Assembly (NCBI RefSeq): GCF_900088535.1
Contig: NZ_LT578417.1
Location: 1,178,001 to 1,242,000 of the forward strand
DNA from: Cyanobium sp. NIES-981
GTDB lineage: Bacteria; Cyanobacteriota; Cyanobacteriia; PCC-6307; Cyanobiaceae
Length of the DNA stretch: 64,000 nt
Direction of reading: 5' to 3'
How positions within the stretch are numbered: position 1 is the stretch's first letter; each line of letters starts with the position of its first letter. The notes beneath the pieces are model-generated. The model saw nothing but the letters and a program-made list of their open reading frames with translations, was not told where the DNA came from and searched no databases. Shown piece after piece: positions 51,289 through 60,025 of the stretch. The position numbers and the translations under genes are program-made.

Positions 51289-52158
51289 TCAGGCCAGCGG
51301 CCCGCCCCGCTGCTGCTGACGCCACCGCTCCAGCAGCAGCGGGGCGGCCGCCACGGCCACATTCAGCGACTCCACGGCCGCACTGTGGGGGACCGTGACG
51401 CGGTGGGTGGCCCGCTGCAGGAACGCCTCGCCGAGGCCGGCGCCCTCCTGGCCGAGCATCAGCACCGTGGGTTGCAGCCAGTCCAGCTCCCAGTAGGGCA
51501 TCGCCCCAGCCCGGGGGGGAACGGTGGCCACCACCTGCAGGGCCCCAGGCCCTGCAGGAGTGGCGAGCAGTTCGAGCTGGTGCAGCAGGTCGGAGCGGCC
51601 GGCCCGCTGCAGCGGCAGGGCCAGGGCCGCCCCGGCCGAGGCCCGCAGCACCTTGGGCTGCAGGGGATCGGCCCCTTCGGCCAACCACAGCGCCTCCACC
51701 CCGGCGGCGAGGGCCGTGCGGATGAGCGTGCCGAGGTTGCCGGGATCCTGCACGCCATCGAGGGCCAGCACCAGCCGGGGCGATGCCGGTCCCCAGCTGG
51801 CCGGCGGCGGCGCGAGGGTGGCCACAACCCCATCGGGATGGTCTGTGGTGGCCACGGCGGCCAGCACCTCCTCGCTGACCATGGTGGCTGCCAGACCGGC
51901 GGGGAGGGCGCGGAGCACGGCGCCATGGCTCCGTTGCCAGGGCTCGGTGGCCAGCAGATCCACGGGCTCCAGGCCAAGGCGCAGGGCCTCCTGAACCAGG
52001 TGGGTGCCTTCGAGGAGCAGCAGCTGCTGCTCCCGCCGGCCCTTGGCACTGTGAAGCTGGCGCAGCCGGCGCACCAGGGGATGGCGCCGGCTGGAGATCA
52101 GGCCGCCGTGGTGACGGCCGCCGGGGGCGGCCGGGGAGGGATCGGCCGCGCGGCTCAC
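51289..52158 (-). CDS. SpoU/TrmH-family RNA 2'-O-methyltransferase
   Basis: A 289-residue SPOUT methyltransferase. The three motifs are ALDGVQDPGNLGTLIRTA (motif 1, Asn and Arg), VLMLGQEGAGL (motif 2) and VTVPHSAAVESLNVAVAAA (motif 3, knot). The N-terminal domain HPLVRRLRQLHSAKGRREQQLLLLEGTHLVQEA is the L30e-like substrate-binding region of RlmB/TsnR-type enzymes. The target rRNA or tRNA site is unknown. GTG at 52158 is used because the frame upstream runs into the small gene at 52187. Confidence 0.88.
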   Translation of the reverse strand: MSRAADPSPAAPGGRHHGGLISSRRHPLVRRLRQLHSAKGRREQQLLLLEGTHLVQEALRLGLEPVDLLATEPWQRSHGAVLRALPAGLAATMVSEEVLAAVATTDHPDGVVATLAPPPASWGPASPRLVLALDGVQDPGNLGTLIRTALAAGVEALWLAEGADPLQPKVLRASAGAALALPLQRAGRSDLLHQLELLATPAGPGALQVVATVPPRAGAMPYWELDWLQPTVLMLGQEGAGLGEAFLQRATHRVTVPHSAAVESLNVAVAAAPLLLERWRQQQRGGPLA

Positions 52159-52186
52159 GGCAGGCTCACTCCAGGCTCCGGGCGGC

Positions 52187-52435
52187 TCAGAAACGCTCGC
52201 GACGCCGCACCCGCATGGCGTCATGCATCACGATGTCGTCAGCCTGGAGTTCCAGCCCTTTCACGGTCGCCACCTCCCCTTTGATGCCCTCGGCCTTGAG
52301 GTTCTCGATCAGCTTGCTCACCACGATGTCTTCGACCGTGGCCTGATCGAGGCCATCGGGAGTGAGACTCTCCAGAAACTTGCCCACTTTCGAGGCAATG
52401 ACCTCGGAAGAATTGGAAATGTTGAGCAGAATCAT
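52187..52435 (-). CDS. Small conserved protein directly behind tRNA-Leu
   Basis: An 82-residue protein (MILLNISNSSEVIASKVGKF at the N-terminus) with two predicted helices (SEVIASKVGKFLESL and TVEDIVVSKLIENLKAEGI) and a C-terminal strand region ending in basic MRVRRRERF. No family name is known to me. The start is 11 bases after the 3' end of the tRNA-Leu(CAG) gene on the same strand. The intervening bases (CTTTCCCTCTC on the minus strand) have no Shine-Dalgarno sequence. Expression by processing from the tRNA transcript is likely. Confidence 0.75.
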   Translation of the reverse strand: MILLNISNSSEVIASKVGKFLESLTPDGLDQATVEDIVVSKLIENLKAEGIKGEVATVKGLELQADDIVMHDAMRVRRRERF

Positions 52436-52446
52436 GAGAGGGAAAG

Positions 52447-52530
52447 TGCGGATGGGGAGACTTGAACTCCCACGACATTGCTGCCACTAGTACCTGAAAC
52501 TAGCGCGTCTACCAATTCCGCCACATCCGC
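52447..52530 (-). tRNA. tRNA-Leu (anticodon CAG)
   Basis: Read on the minus strand, a class II tRNA of 84 bases. Acceptor stem GCGGATG pairs with CATCCGC, with discriminator A. The anticodon arm is CTAGT-TTCAGGT-ACTAG, placing CAG at positions 34-36. A long variable arm and a GTTCAAG T-loop are present. CCA is not encoded. A small protein gene begins 11 bases downstream. Confidence 0.93.
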
Positions 52531-52667
52531 GTGGCCGTCGCTCAGCGACTGGGAAAGGATACGGCATCACCTGCCGGGCCGGGCCAGTTCAGGGGGCGGC
52601 CGTCTAGACGGTCTCACGATTTGTTGTCAAGATGCCGCCACAAGGGTGCCGGAACGGGCTGGGAATC

Positions 52668-54017
52668 ATGGGTCTTGCGACAGCTCCGGCCGTGGATGGG
52701 TCCCTGGCCACCCCTGATCCCCAGCTACTGATCGCCGGTGGACGGCGTCTGGAAGGCGAGCTGAAGGTGAGCGGAGCCAAGAATTCAGCTCTGGTGCTGA
52801 TGGCCGCCTGTCTGCTCACCCGCGAACCCATGCGGCTGCGGAACGTGCCGCCGCTCACCGACATCACCGGCATGGGCGAGATGCTCGAGAGCCTCGGCGG
52901 CAGGGTGCACCGCCACAACGACACCCTCGAACTCGATGGCTCCGGCATCCACAGCGCCACAGCCCCCTATGAACTGGTGAACAGCCTGCGCGCCAGCTTC
53001 TTCTGCATCGGTCCCCTTCTGGCCCGCATGGGCATGGCGAAGGTTCCGCTGCCCGGCGGCTGCAAGATCGGCACCCGACCGGTGATCGAGCATGTGAAGG
53101 GGCTCAAGGCCCTCGGGGCCCAGGTGACGATCGATCACGGCGTGGTGACGGCGGTGGTGCCCGGCCAGGGGCACCGCCTGCGCGGCAGCCGCATCCACCT
53201 CGACTGCCCCAGCGTCGGCGCCACCGAAACCCTGATGATGGCGGCGGCCCTGGCCGAGGGTGAAACCGTGATCGACAACGCCGCCCAGGAGCCCGAAGTG
53301 GTGGACCTGGCCGGCCTGCTGCTGGCGATGGGCGCCCGCATCCGGGGCGCCGGCACCCCCACCATCACGATCGTGGGGGTGCCGCGGCTGCACGGTGCGG
53401 ACTACGCCGTGATCCCCGATCGCATCGAGGCCGGCACGCTGCTGCTGGCCGCGGCCATCACCCGGTCGGCCCTGCGGGTGACCCCGGTGATCCCCGAGCA
53501 TCTCGGGGCCGTGCTCACCAAGCTCGAGGAAGCCGGCTGCCGCATCGAGCATGACGGCATCGGCCTCACCATCACAGCCCGGGAACTCCAGGCGGTGGAT
53601 CTGCGCACCCAGCCGTTCCCCGGTTTCCCCACCGATCTTCAGGCTCCCTTCATGAGCCTGCTCGCCACCGCCCGGGGCACCAGCGTCATCACCGAGAACA
53701 TCTTCGAAAACCGGTTGCAGCACGTGGCCGAACTCCAGCGCATGGGTGCCGCGATCCGGATGCAGAGCAACACGGCCTTCGTGGAGGGCGTGCCCCGGCT
53801 CAGCGGTGCCCCGGTGCAGGGAACCGACCTGCGGGCATCGGCCGCCATGGTGCTCGCCGGTCTTGCCGCCGAGGGCATCACCACCGTGCGCGGCCTCGAC
53901 TACCTCGACCGGGGTTACGCCGGCCTCGAGGACAAGCTCTCCTCCGTGGGGGCCTCGATCGAGCGGGTCGGCTGTGCCACCTCCACCCTGAAGACCCCCG
54001 CCCGCGTCGCCGCCTAA
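52668..54017 (+). CDS. murA: UDP-N-acetylglucosamine 1-carboxyvinyltransferase
   Basis: A 449-residue EPSP-synthase-fold enzyme that adds enolpyruvate to UDP-GlcNAc, the first committed step of peptidoglycan synthesis. The block [18 protein letters not shown] (Lys38, Asn39) is the N-terminal signature, and the fosfomycin-sensitive Cys132 lies in [29 protein letters not shown] and the C-terminal [17 protein letters not shown] complete it. ATG at 52668 is used. An in-frame codon 36 bases upstream is less likely. Confidence 0.96.
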   Translation: MGLATAPAVDGSLATPDPQLLIAGGRRLEGELKVSGAKNSALVLMAACLLTREPMRLRNVPPLTDITGMGEMLESLGGRVHRHNDTLELDGSGIHSATAPYELVNSLRASFFCIGPLLARMGMAKVPLPGGCKIGTRPVIEHVKGLKALGAQVTIDHGVVTAVVPGQGHRLRGSRIHLDCPSVGATETLMMAAALAEGETVIDNAAQEPEVVDLAGLLLAMGARIRGAGTPTITIVGVPRLHGADYAVIPDRIEAGTLLLAAAITRSALRVTPVIPEHLGAVLTKLEEAGCRIEHDGIGLTITARELQAVDLRTQPFPGFPTDLQAPFMSLLATARGTSVITENIFENRLQHVAELQRMGAAIRMQSNTAFVEGVPRLSGAPVQGTDLRASAAMVLAGLAAEGITTVRGLDYLDRGYAGLEDKLSSVGASIERVGCATSTLKTPARVAA

Positions 54018-54029
54018 GCTCAGCGCCAG

Positions 54030-54111
54030 GGGAGCGTGCCGGAATTGGTAGACGGACTCGACTCAAAATCGAGCGCCTTCGGGCATGTGGGTTCAAGTCC
54101 CACCGCTCCTA
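54030..54111 (+). tRNA. tRNA-Leu (anticodon CAA)
   Basis: An 82-base class II tRNA. Acceptor GGGAGCG pairs with CGCTCCT (one G-T pair), discriminator A at 54111. The anticodon arm is CTCGA-CTCAAAA-TCGAG, giving CAA. A long variable arm and the T-loop GTTCAAG are present. CCA is not encoded. The discriminator base is also the A of an ATG that could start argD. Confidence 0.93.
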
Positions 54112-55391
54112 TGGCCCCAGGCAACGTCCCTGAGCCCCGGGGGAGCACCCCGGGCACCGCTGCCGAGGCGGCCGCCGCCACGGCGGACAGTGCCGTGATG
54201 GACACCTACGCCCGTTTCCCGATCAGCCTCAGCCGCGGCCGGGGCGTGTGGGTGTGGGACGAGCAGGGCAGGCGCTATCTGGACTGTGTGGCCGGGATCG
54301 CTGTCTGCACCCTGGGCCACAGCGATCCCAGCCTGCGGCGTTCCCTCGGCCGGCAGCTGGGAAGGCTGCAGCATGTCTCCAACCTCTACCGGATCCCGGA
54401 GCAGGAGCAGCTCGCCCGGGCCATCACCGGCCAGAGCTGCTTCGACCGGGTGTTCTTCTGCAACTCCGGGGCCGAGGCCAACGAAGCGGCCATCAAGCTG
54501 GCCCGCAAGCATGGCCAGGTGGTGCGGGGCATCCGCGGCACCACCGAGCGGCCGCCCCTGATCCTCACCGCCGAGGCCAGCTTCCACGGCCGCACCCTCG
54601 CGGCGGTGACGGCCACGGGCCAACCCAAGTACCACCAGGGCTTCGCCCCGATGGTGCAGGGCTTCCGCTACTTCCCCTACAACGACATCGCCGCCTTCGA
54701 AGCCCTGCTCACCGCTGCCGAGGCCGATGGCCCCCAGGTGGCGGCCGTGCTCCTGGAACCCCTGCAGGGGGAAGGGGGCGTGCATCCGGGCGATCGCACC
54801 TTCTTCCAGCGGGTGCGTCAGCTCTGTGACGCCAAGCAGATCCTGCTGATCTTCGATGAGGTGCAGATCGGCGTGGGGCGCAGCGGCCGGCTCTGGGGCT
54901 ACGAGCAACTGGGCGTGGAGCCCGATGCCATCACCCTCGCCAAGGGCCTGGGGGGCGGCATTCCGATCGGGGCCCTGGCGGTGAAGCGGGCGGTGGACCA
55001 CTTCCGCCCCGGCGACCACGCCAGCACCTTCGGCGGCAATCCCTTCGCCTGCCGCGCGGGCCTCACCGTGCTCGATGAAATCCGGCGGCGCCGCCTGCTC
55101 GATCACGTGCAGCGGATGGGAGAGCTGCTGCAGCGGGAGCTGGGCGCCCTGGTGGACCGCCATCCCGCCCAGCTGGAGGGGGTGCGGGGCTGGGGACTGC
55201 TGCAGGGGCTGGTGCTCAGGGACCAGGGTCCGACGGCACCGGAGCTGGTGAAGGCCGCCCTGGGCCAGGGCCTGCTGGTGGTGCCCGCCGGCCCCGGCGT
55301 GGTGCGCTTCGTGCCGCCGCTCACGATCCAGGCCCGCCAGCTGCGCCAGGCCGTGCTGCTGCTGGAACGGGCGCTGGTGGGCCTCGGCTGA
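54111..55391 (+). CDS. argD: Acetylornithine aminotransferase
   Basis: A 426-residue class III aminotransferase of arginine synthesis, converting N-acetylglutamate semialdehyde to acetylornithine. The PLP lysine is Lys278 in TLAKGLGGGIPIG, Asp249/Glu250 are in LIFDEVQIGVGRSG, and FFCNSGAEANEAAIKLAR and SFHGRTLAAVTATGQ bind cofactor and phosphate. The ATG at 54111 overlaps the tRNA-Leu discriminator base. The first 29 residues are low complexity, and conserved sequence begins at MDTYARFPISL (ATG 54198), which may be the real start. It is 14 bases ahead of folC. Confidence 0.9.
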   Translation: MAPGNVPEPRGSTPGTAAEAAAATADSAVMDTYARFPISLSRGRGVWVWDEQGRRYLDCVAGIAVCTLGHSDPSLRRSLGRQLGRLQHVSNLYRIPEQEQLARAITGQSCFDRVFFCNSGAEANEAAIKLARKHGQVVRGIRGTTERPPLILTAEASFHGRTLAAVTATGQPKYHQGFAPMVQGFRYFPYNDIAAFEALLTAAEADGPQVAAVLLEPLQGEGGVHPGDRTFFQRVRQLCDAKQILLIFDEVQIGVGRSGRLWGYEQLGVEPDAITLAKGLGGGIPIGALAVKRAVDHFRPGDHASTFGGNPFACRAGLTVLDEIRRRRLLDHVQRMGELLQRELGALVDRHPAQLEGVRGWGLLQGLVLRDQGPTAPELVKAALGQGLLVVPAGPGVVRFVPPLTIQARQLRQAVLLLERALVGLG

Positions 55392-55405
55392 GGCCGGGGC
55401 AGACC

Positions 55406-56617
55406 TTGGACGACTTCTCCGACCTGATCGAGCCGTTCAGCCGCCGGGGGGTGGACCTCGGCCTCGATCGCCTGCAGGCGGCCCTCGCCGACCTCGGCCA
55501 TCCGGAGCGGCGCTTCGCCGCCGTGCAGGTGGCGGGCACCAACGGCAAGGGATCGATCTGCACCCTGCTCCATCAGGCCCTGCTGGCCGCCGGAATCCGC
55601 ACCGGGCTCTACACCTCGCCCCACCTGGTGAGCTGGACGGAACGGATCCGCCTCGGCGCCCACCCCATCAGCCCCGCCGCCCTGCGCACCCACCTGGAGG
55701 CCGCCAGCGCGGCAGCCCGCCGCCACCACCTCACCCCGTTCGAGCTGGTCACCGCCGCCGCGTTCCTGGCCTTCGCCGCCGCTGGGCTGGAGCTGGTGGT
55801 GCTGGAGGTGGGTCTGGGGGGGCGGCTGGATGCCACCACCTGCCACCCCGGCCGACGCGTGATCGGCTTCGCCAGCATCGGGCTGGACCATGCCGAGTTC
55901 CTGGGGCCGGATGTGGCCAGCATCACCCGCGAGAAGGCCGGGGTGCTGGAGGAGGGCGCCGTGGCGATCAGTGGGGCGCAGGTCCCGGCGGCACGCGCGG
56001 TGCTGGAGGAGGAGGCCCGGCGCCGGGGGGCGCGCCTCACCTGGGTGGACCCCCTGGATCCCCGCCAATGGGATCTGGGCCTGCCCGGCGCTGTGCAGAC
56101 CAGCAACGGCGCCGTGGCCCTGGGGGTGCTGCAGGCCCTGGCGGATCAGGGCTGGGTGATCCCGCAGGCGGCCATCCGCCGCGGTTTCGCCGCCGCCCGC
56201 TGGCCCGGACGCCTGCAGCAGGTGCAGTGGCGCGGCCTGCCGCTGCTGCTGGATGGCGCCCACAACCCCCCGGCGGCGGCGGCCCTGCGGGCGGAACTCG
56301 ACAGCAACGGCCGCCGCCACGGGCTGCCGCCGGGACCACGGCGCTGGGTGCTGGGGATGCTGGCCAGCAAGGAGGGCCCGCAGATCGTGGGTTCCCTGCT
56401 GGCCCCGGGGGACCAGGCCTGGATCGTGCCGGTGCCGGGCCACCCGTCCTGGTCGCACCGCCAGCTGCAACAGGCGCTCGAGGACGATCTGGCCCGCCGG
56501 CTCCATCCGGCGGAGAGCCTGGAGCAGGCCCTGCGGGCCGCGGCGCCCGGCCCGGTGCCGGTGGCCGGCTCGCTCTATCTGATCGGTCACCTTCTGGCGG
56601 CGATCGCGGCAGAGTGA
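55406..56617 (+). CDS. folC: Folylpolyglutamate synthase / dihydrofolate synthase
   Basis: A 403-residue Mur-ligase-related enzyme that makes dihydrofolate and adds gamma-glutamates. The P-loop is VAGTNGKGS (42-50), followed by TGLYTSPHLVSWTERIRL and LVVLEVGLGGRLDATT. The C-terminal domain has LLLDGAHNPPAAAALR. The start is TTG at 55406, 15 bases after argD, and the N-terminus DFSDLIEPFSRRGVDLGLDRL fits the family. Cyanobacteria usually have one FolC with both activities, which I assume here. Confidence 0.92.
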   Translation: MDDFSDLIEPFSRRGVDLGLDRLQAALADLGHPERRFAAVQVAGTNGKGSICTLLHQALLAAGIRTGLYTSPHLVSWTERIRLGAHPISPAALRTHLEAASAAARRHHLTPFELVTAAAFLAFAAAGLELVVLEVGLGGRLDATTCHPGRRVIGFASIGLDHAEFLGPDVASITREKAGVLEEGAVAISGAQVPAARAVLEEEARRRGARLTWVDPLDPRQWDLGLPGAVQTSNGAVALGVLQALADQGWVIPQAAIRRGFAAARWPGRLQQVQWRGLPLLLDGAHNPPAAAALRAELDSNGRRHGLPPGPRRWVLGMLASKEGPQIVGSLLAPGDQAWIVPVPGHPSWSHRQLQQALEDDLARRLHPAESLEQALRAAAPGPVPVAGSLYLIGHLLAAIAAE

Positions 56618-56648
56618 GAGGGCAGACCCCTTCCTGGAGGGCCGCCCC

Positions 56649-57203
56649 GTGACCACCATCCCCGCCCGCCTGCGCCCGGTGCCGCCCCTGGTGTCACCGC
56701 TGGTGCCACACCTGGAGCGGCTGGTGGCCATCCTGCTGGCGCTGGTGGTGCTGGCGTGGGGCCTGGCGGCGGCGCCGGCCCCCGCGGCGGCCGAGTTCTC
56801 CGGTGTCGACTACACCCTCACCAACCAGAACGAACAGGACTTCAGCGGCCAGGATCTGGCCAACACCTCCTTCGCCGGAGCCGCCGGCCGCCATGCCGAC
56901 TTTTCAGGGGCCAACCTGCACGGGGCCATCCTCACCCAGGCGGCCTTCCCGGAGGCCAGCTTCGCGGGCGCGGATCTCAGCGGTGTGCTGATGGACAAGG
57001 TGGACTTCAGTGGCGCCGACTTCACCGGCGCCGACCTCAGCGACGTGATCGCCTCCGGCAGCAACTTCAGCGGCGCCACCGTGACCAACGCCGACTTCAC
57101 CGGCGCCCTGATCGATCGGGCCGACCAGCGGCTGCTGTGCCGGGATGCGGAGGGAATCCACCCCGGCACCGGTGCCGACACCCGGCTGAGCCTGGGCTGC
57201 TGA
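56649..57203 (+). CDS. Exported pentapeptide-repeat protein (thylakoid-lumen type)
   Basis: A 184-residue protein from GTG at 56649. The N-terminal hydrophobic stretch VAILLALVVLAWGLAAAPAPAAAEF is a signal peptide with an A-x-A cleavage site. About 18 pentapeptide repeats of the A-D-L/F-x-G type follow (FSGQDLANTSFAG, ADLSGVLMDKVDFSGADFTGADLSDV), forming a right-handed quadrilateral helix. The C-terminus has two Cys (LLCRDAEGIH and LGC). It resembles lumenal pentapeptide proteins of chloroplasts and cyanobacteria, whose role is unknown. It is 31 bases behind folC. Confidence 0.88.
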   Translation: MTTIPARLRPVPPLVSPLVPHLERLVAILLALVVLAWGLAAAPAPAAAEFSGVDYTLTNQNEQDFSGQDLANTSFAGAAGRHADFSGANLHGAILTQAAFPEASFAGADLSGVLMDKVDFSGADFTGADLSDVIASGSNFSGATVTNADFTGALIDRADQRLLCRDAEGIHPGTGADTRLSLGC

Positions 57204-57242
57204 GCAGCTCCCTGGAGGGGCCTCCCGGAGCGGCCCGCTGGA

Positions 57243-58646
57243 TCAGCGCTCCAGCCAGCCGCGCAGCTTGCCCGGGTTGAGCAGTCCGGCGGGGTCGTAC
57301 GCCGCCTTGGCGGCCACCTGGTCGGCATCGACCACCCCGAGCCCCCCATCCTCCACCGTGATCGTGTGGGGATTGAAGATCACCGCCCCGAGCTCGCGGC
57401 ACTGCTGCATCAGGGCCGTCAGGGGCTCCTCGCCGCTCCAGCGCAGCAGCGGCAGGGCCGCCAGCCGCGGCGCCCCCTGCTGCCGCACGGCCTCCAGGTG
57501 CCAGAGCAGATCCTCGCCCCAACGGCGGCGCAGGGCCGCCAGACACGGCGCCTCCGGCTGGGGCAGGAGCATCTGCAGGTAGGTCCAGCCCTGCTGCTGG
57601 GCGCGCCAGTGCAGGGTGGTGTGGTTCCAGGTGAGCTCCCGCAGCGGCAGGCCCTTGCTCTCCCCCTGGGGGGCCTGCCAGCGCACCGTGCCGCCGCGGG
57701 CCTGGAGCCAGCCCGGCAGCACCTCCAGGGTGTCGGGAGCGGCCAGCAGCAGCAGGCGGTGCTCACCTGGCACCGCAGCCGGACAACCCGCGGGCCAGGG
57801 CGAGCGGGCAGCGATCGGGGCCTCCAGCAGGCTGAGGGCGTTCAGCAGCAGGGCTGTGGCGGGAAGGGCGGCGGCGGCGGCGAGGGCCGAGTCCCAGGCG
57901 TCGAAACCCACCACCAGCTGCTGCCAGGCCACCGCTTCGGTGGTGGGCAGCCGCAAAGCCGTGAGGATGCCGTTGGTGCCGTAGGCGTGGTTGAGCGGGG
58001 CGCTGGCGGCCGCATCGAGCCGCAGCAGCCGCGGCTCGGGTTCCACGGTCACCACCTCCAGGCCGAGCAGGTTGCCGGGATCCCGCAGGAAGCCCCAGCG
58101 CAGCGAGCCGATCCCCCCGGAGCCGCCGGCGATGAAGCCGCCGATGCTGGCGCTGCGATAGGTGCTGGGCTGCAGGCGCAGGGCCCGGCCGTGGACGGCC
58201 AGCTGCTGATCCAGAGCCGCCATCACCAGGCCGGGTTCCACCTCCACCACCCCGGTGGCGGGCTCGAGCTGGCGCAGCCGGTTCAGACCGCTGAGCTCCA
58301 GCACCACCCCGCCGGCCAGGGGCACGCACTGGCCGTAGTTGCCGGTGCCGGCACCGCGCAGGGTGAGGGGCACACCCAGCCGGGCACAGCCCGCCGCCAC
58401 CCGCCGCACCTGCTCCACCGTGGTGGCCCGCACCGCCAGCTGGGCCCGGCAGCCGTGGAGCAGGGGCACCAGCAGGGGCGAATAGTCGTGGAAGTCGCGT
58501 GAGAGCCGCTCCAGTTCGGCCGGCTGGGCAGCACCGATCAGCTCCAGCTCCGGATCGCAGCGCGCCAGTTCCGCCGCCAGTTCCTGGATCAGCCCGCTCG
58601 GAGGTGGCGTCCCCGGCGGCCATCCGGCATGGAGTTCCTCAGGCAT
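57243..58646 (-). CDS. FAD-linked oxidoreductase (GlcD/PCMH-type)
   Basis: A 467-residue protein with an FAD-binding PCMH domain (RATTVEQVRRVAAGCARLGVPLTLRGAGTGNYGQCVPLAGGVVLELSGL, about 85-140; STYRSASIGGFIAGGSGGIGSLRWG). The C-terminal domain ends YDPAGLLNPGKL, the signature of glycolate oxidase GlcD / D-lactate dehydrogenase relatives. The substrate is not determined. ATG at 58646. It begins five bases after the stop of the CodA-like gene, so the two are probably one transcript. Confidence 0.85.
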   Translation of the reverse strand: MPEELHAGWPPGTPPPSGLIQELAAELARCDPELELIGAAQPAELERLSRDFHDYSPLLVPLLHGCRAQLAVRATTVEQVRRVAAGCARLGVPLTLRGAGTGNYGQCVPLAGGVVLELSGLNRLRQLEPATGVVEVEPGLVMAALDQQLAVHGRALRLQPSTYRSASIGGFIAGGSGGIGSLRWGFLRDPGNLLGLEVVTVEPEPRLLRLDAAASAPLNHAYGTNGILTALRLPTTEAVAWQQLVVGFDAWDSALAAAAALPATALLLNALSLLEAPIAARSPWPAGCPAAVPGEHRLLLLAAPDTLEVLPGWLQARGGTVRWQAPQGESKGLPLRELTWNHTTLHWRAQQQGWTYLQMLLPQPEAPCLAALRRRWGEDLLWHLEAVRQQGAPRLAALPLLRWSGEEPLTALMQQCRELGAVIFNPHTITVEDGGLGVVDADQVAAKAAYDPAGLLNPGKLRGWLER

Positions 58647-58651
58647 GGCAG

Positions 58652-59968
58652 TCAGGCGCGATCGGGGGTGGGGGTGAGCTCGGCGAGCAGTGGCGAGGGC
58701 TGCTCCTGGGGCGGCGGGTCGAGCCACCGCCCACCCCGCAGCACCCGCCGGCGGGGAGAGCGGGCCATGAAGCCGATCCAGTCCGGGGCGGCGAGCACCA
58801 CCAGATCGGCCGGCGCGCCGAGCCGCAGCACCCCGTCCCAGTCCAGGCGGAGCAACCGGGAGGCCGCTGTGGTGAAGGGGGCAAGGCCCTGCCGCTGGGT
58901 CGGCACCACATGGCTGGTGAGCGCGCCCAGCCGCATCAGCTCCAGGGGGTCGAAATCACTGCCCGGGAACCAGGGATCCTGCACGTTGTCGGCACCGATG
59001 GCCACCTGAACCCCGGCACGCTGCAGGGTGCGGATCGGCGCCTGCACCCGCAGGACGGGGGTGCGGCCCGGCCGCCGCCCCAGCAGCCAGAGGTTGGTGA
59101 GCGGCAACGCCACCACGCCGATGCCGGCCTGGGCCAGCCGCTCGGCCAGAGGCACCAGACGCCGCTCCGGCAGCAGGGCGAGGCTGGCGGCATGGCTGCA
59201 GACGATCGGCACCGCCGCGCGCTGCTCCAGAGCCTGGCCCACCACCAGGGCCACGCCCCGGGCCGGCATCCGATCGGCTTCATCGACATGGAGGTCCACG
59301 GCCACACCGAGCCGCTCCGCCAGCGCCAGCAGGGCTGCCAGTGCCTCGCGATCGGAGAGGGCCGTGGCGTACGGCGGCCCCAGCACGCCTCCGAGCGTCC
59401 CGCCGCGATCGGCCACCCAGCGGGCCAGGTCCTCCCCCTGGGGCGTGAGCCAGTGGGCCAGGGGGACCAGCGCCACCAGCTGCAGCTCCACCCGACTGGC
59501 CCAGCGCTGGCGCAGCTCGAGCAGGGCCTCCCAGCTGGGGAGGGCAGCCGGGCCGGCACTGTCCACATGGCTGCGGATGGCGCGCAGACCCTGCCGCCAG
59601 GCCAGATCGAGGGCGCGCTCTCCGCGCGCGAGCACCTGCTCGGCGCTGCGCACGCCGTGCTCCTCCTGGTTGCTGAGCATCGCCTGGGCCATCGTGCCCT
59701 GCCAGTTGGGATGGGCGGCGGCGGTGAAGGCCTTGTCCAGGTGGGCATGGGGCTCCACCGGCGGGGTGAGCGCCAGGGGCAGGGCCGCCTGCTCCCCAGC
59801 GGAACAGCCGAGGGGGCGCAGTTCCGTGATCCGGCCGTGCTTCCAGCCCACCTCCAGAGCCACCAGGCCATCGGCATCCACCGGGCCGAACGGCTCGAGC
59901 CGGGCGTCCACCAGGGCCCGGGGCAGCTTCAGCCGCAGGGAGCCCGTTCCGGAGTGGTCGTCAGCCAT
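58652..59968 (-). CDS. Amidohydrolase, cytosine deaminase (CodA)-like
   Basis: A 438-residue metal-dependent hydrolase. The metal site is VEPHAHLDKAF (HxH), with further ligands in AVDLHVDEADR and IVCSHAASLALL. The catalytic Asp is in AIGADNVQDPWFPGSDFDPLEL, a pattern shared with CodA and related isoguanine/creatinine deaminases. The exact base is unknown. It is followed directly by the FAD oxidoreductase and preceded by the DUF4359-like gene on the same strand. ATG at 59968 is used. A GTG lies one codon upstream. Confidence 0.85.
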   Translation of the reverse strand: MADDHSGTGSLRLKLPRALVDARLEPFGPVDADGLVALEVGWKHGRITELRPLGCSAGEQAALPLALTPPVEPHAHLDKAFTAAAHPNWQGTMAQAMLSNQEEHGVRSAEQVLARGERALDLAWRQGLRAIRSHVDSAGPAALPSWEALLELRQRWASRVELQLVALVPLAHWLTPQGEDLARWVADRGGTLGGVLGPPYATALSDREALAALLALAERLGVAVDLHVDEADRMPARGVALVVGQALEQRAAVPIVCSHAASLALLPERRLVPLAERLAQAGIGVVALPLTNLWLLGRRPGRTPVLRVQAPIRTLQRAGVQVAIGADNVQDPWFPGSDFDPLELMRLGALTSHVVPTQRQGLAPFTTAASRLLRLDWDGVLRLGAPADLVVLAAPDWIGFMARSPRRRVLRGGRWLDPPPQEQPSPLLAELTPTPDRA

Positions 59969-60025
59969 CACAGGGGGTCAGGGCAGCACAGCAAGGCTGG
60001 ACATCACAGAGGGGATGGGCAAGCA

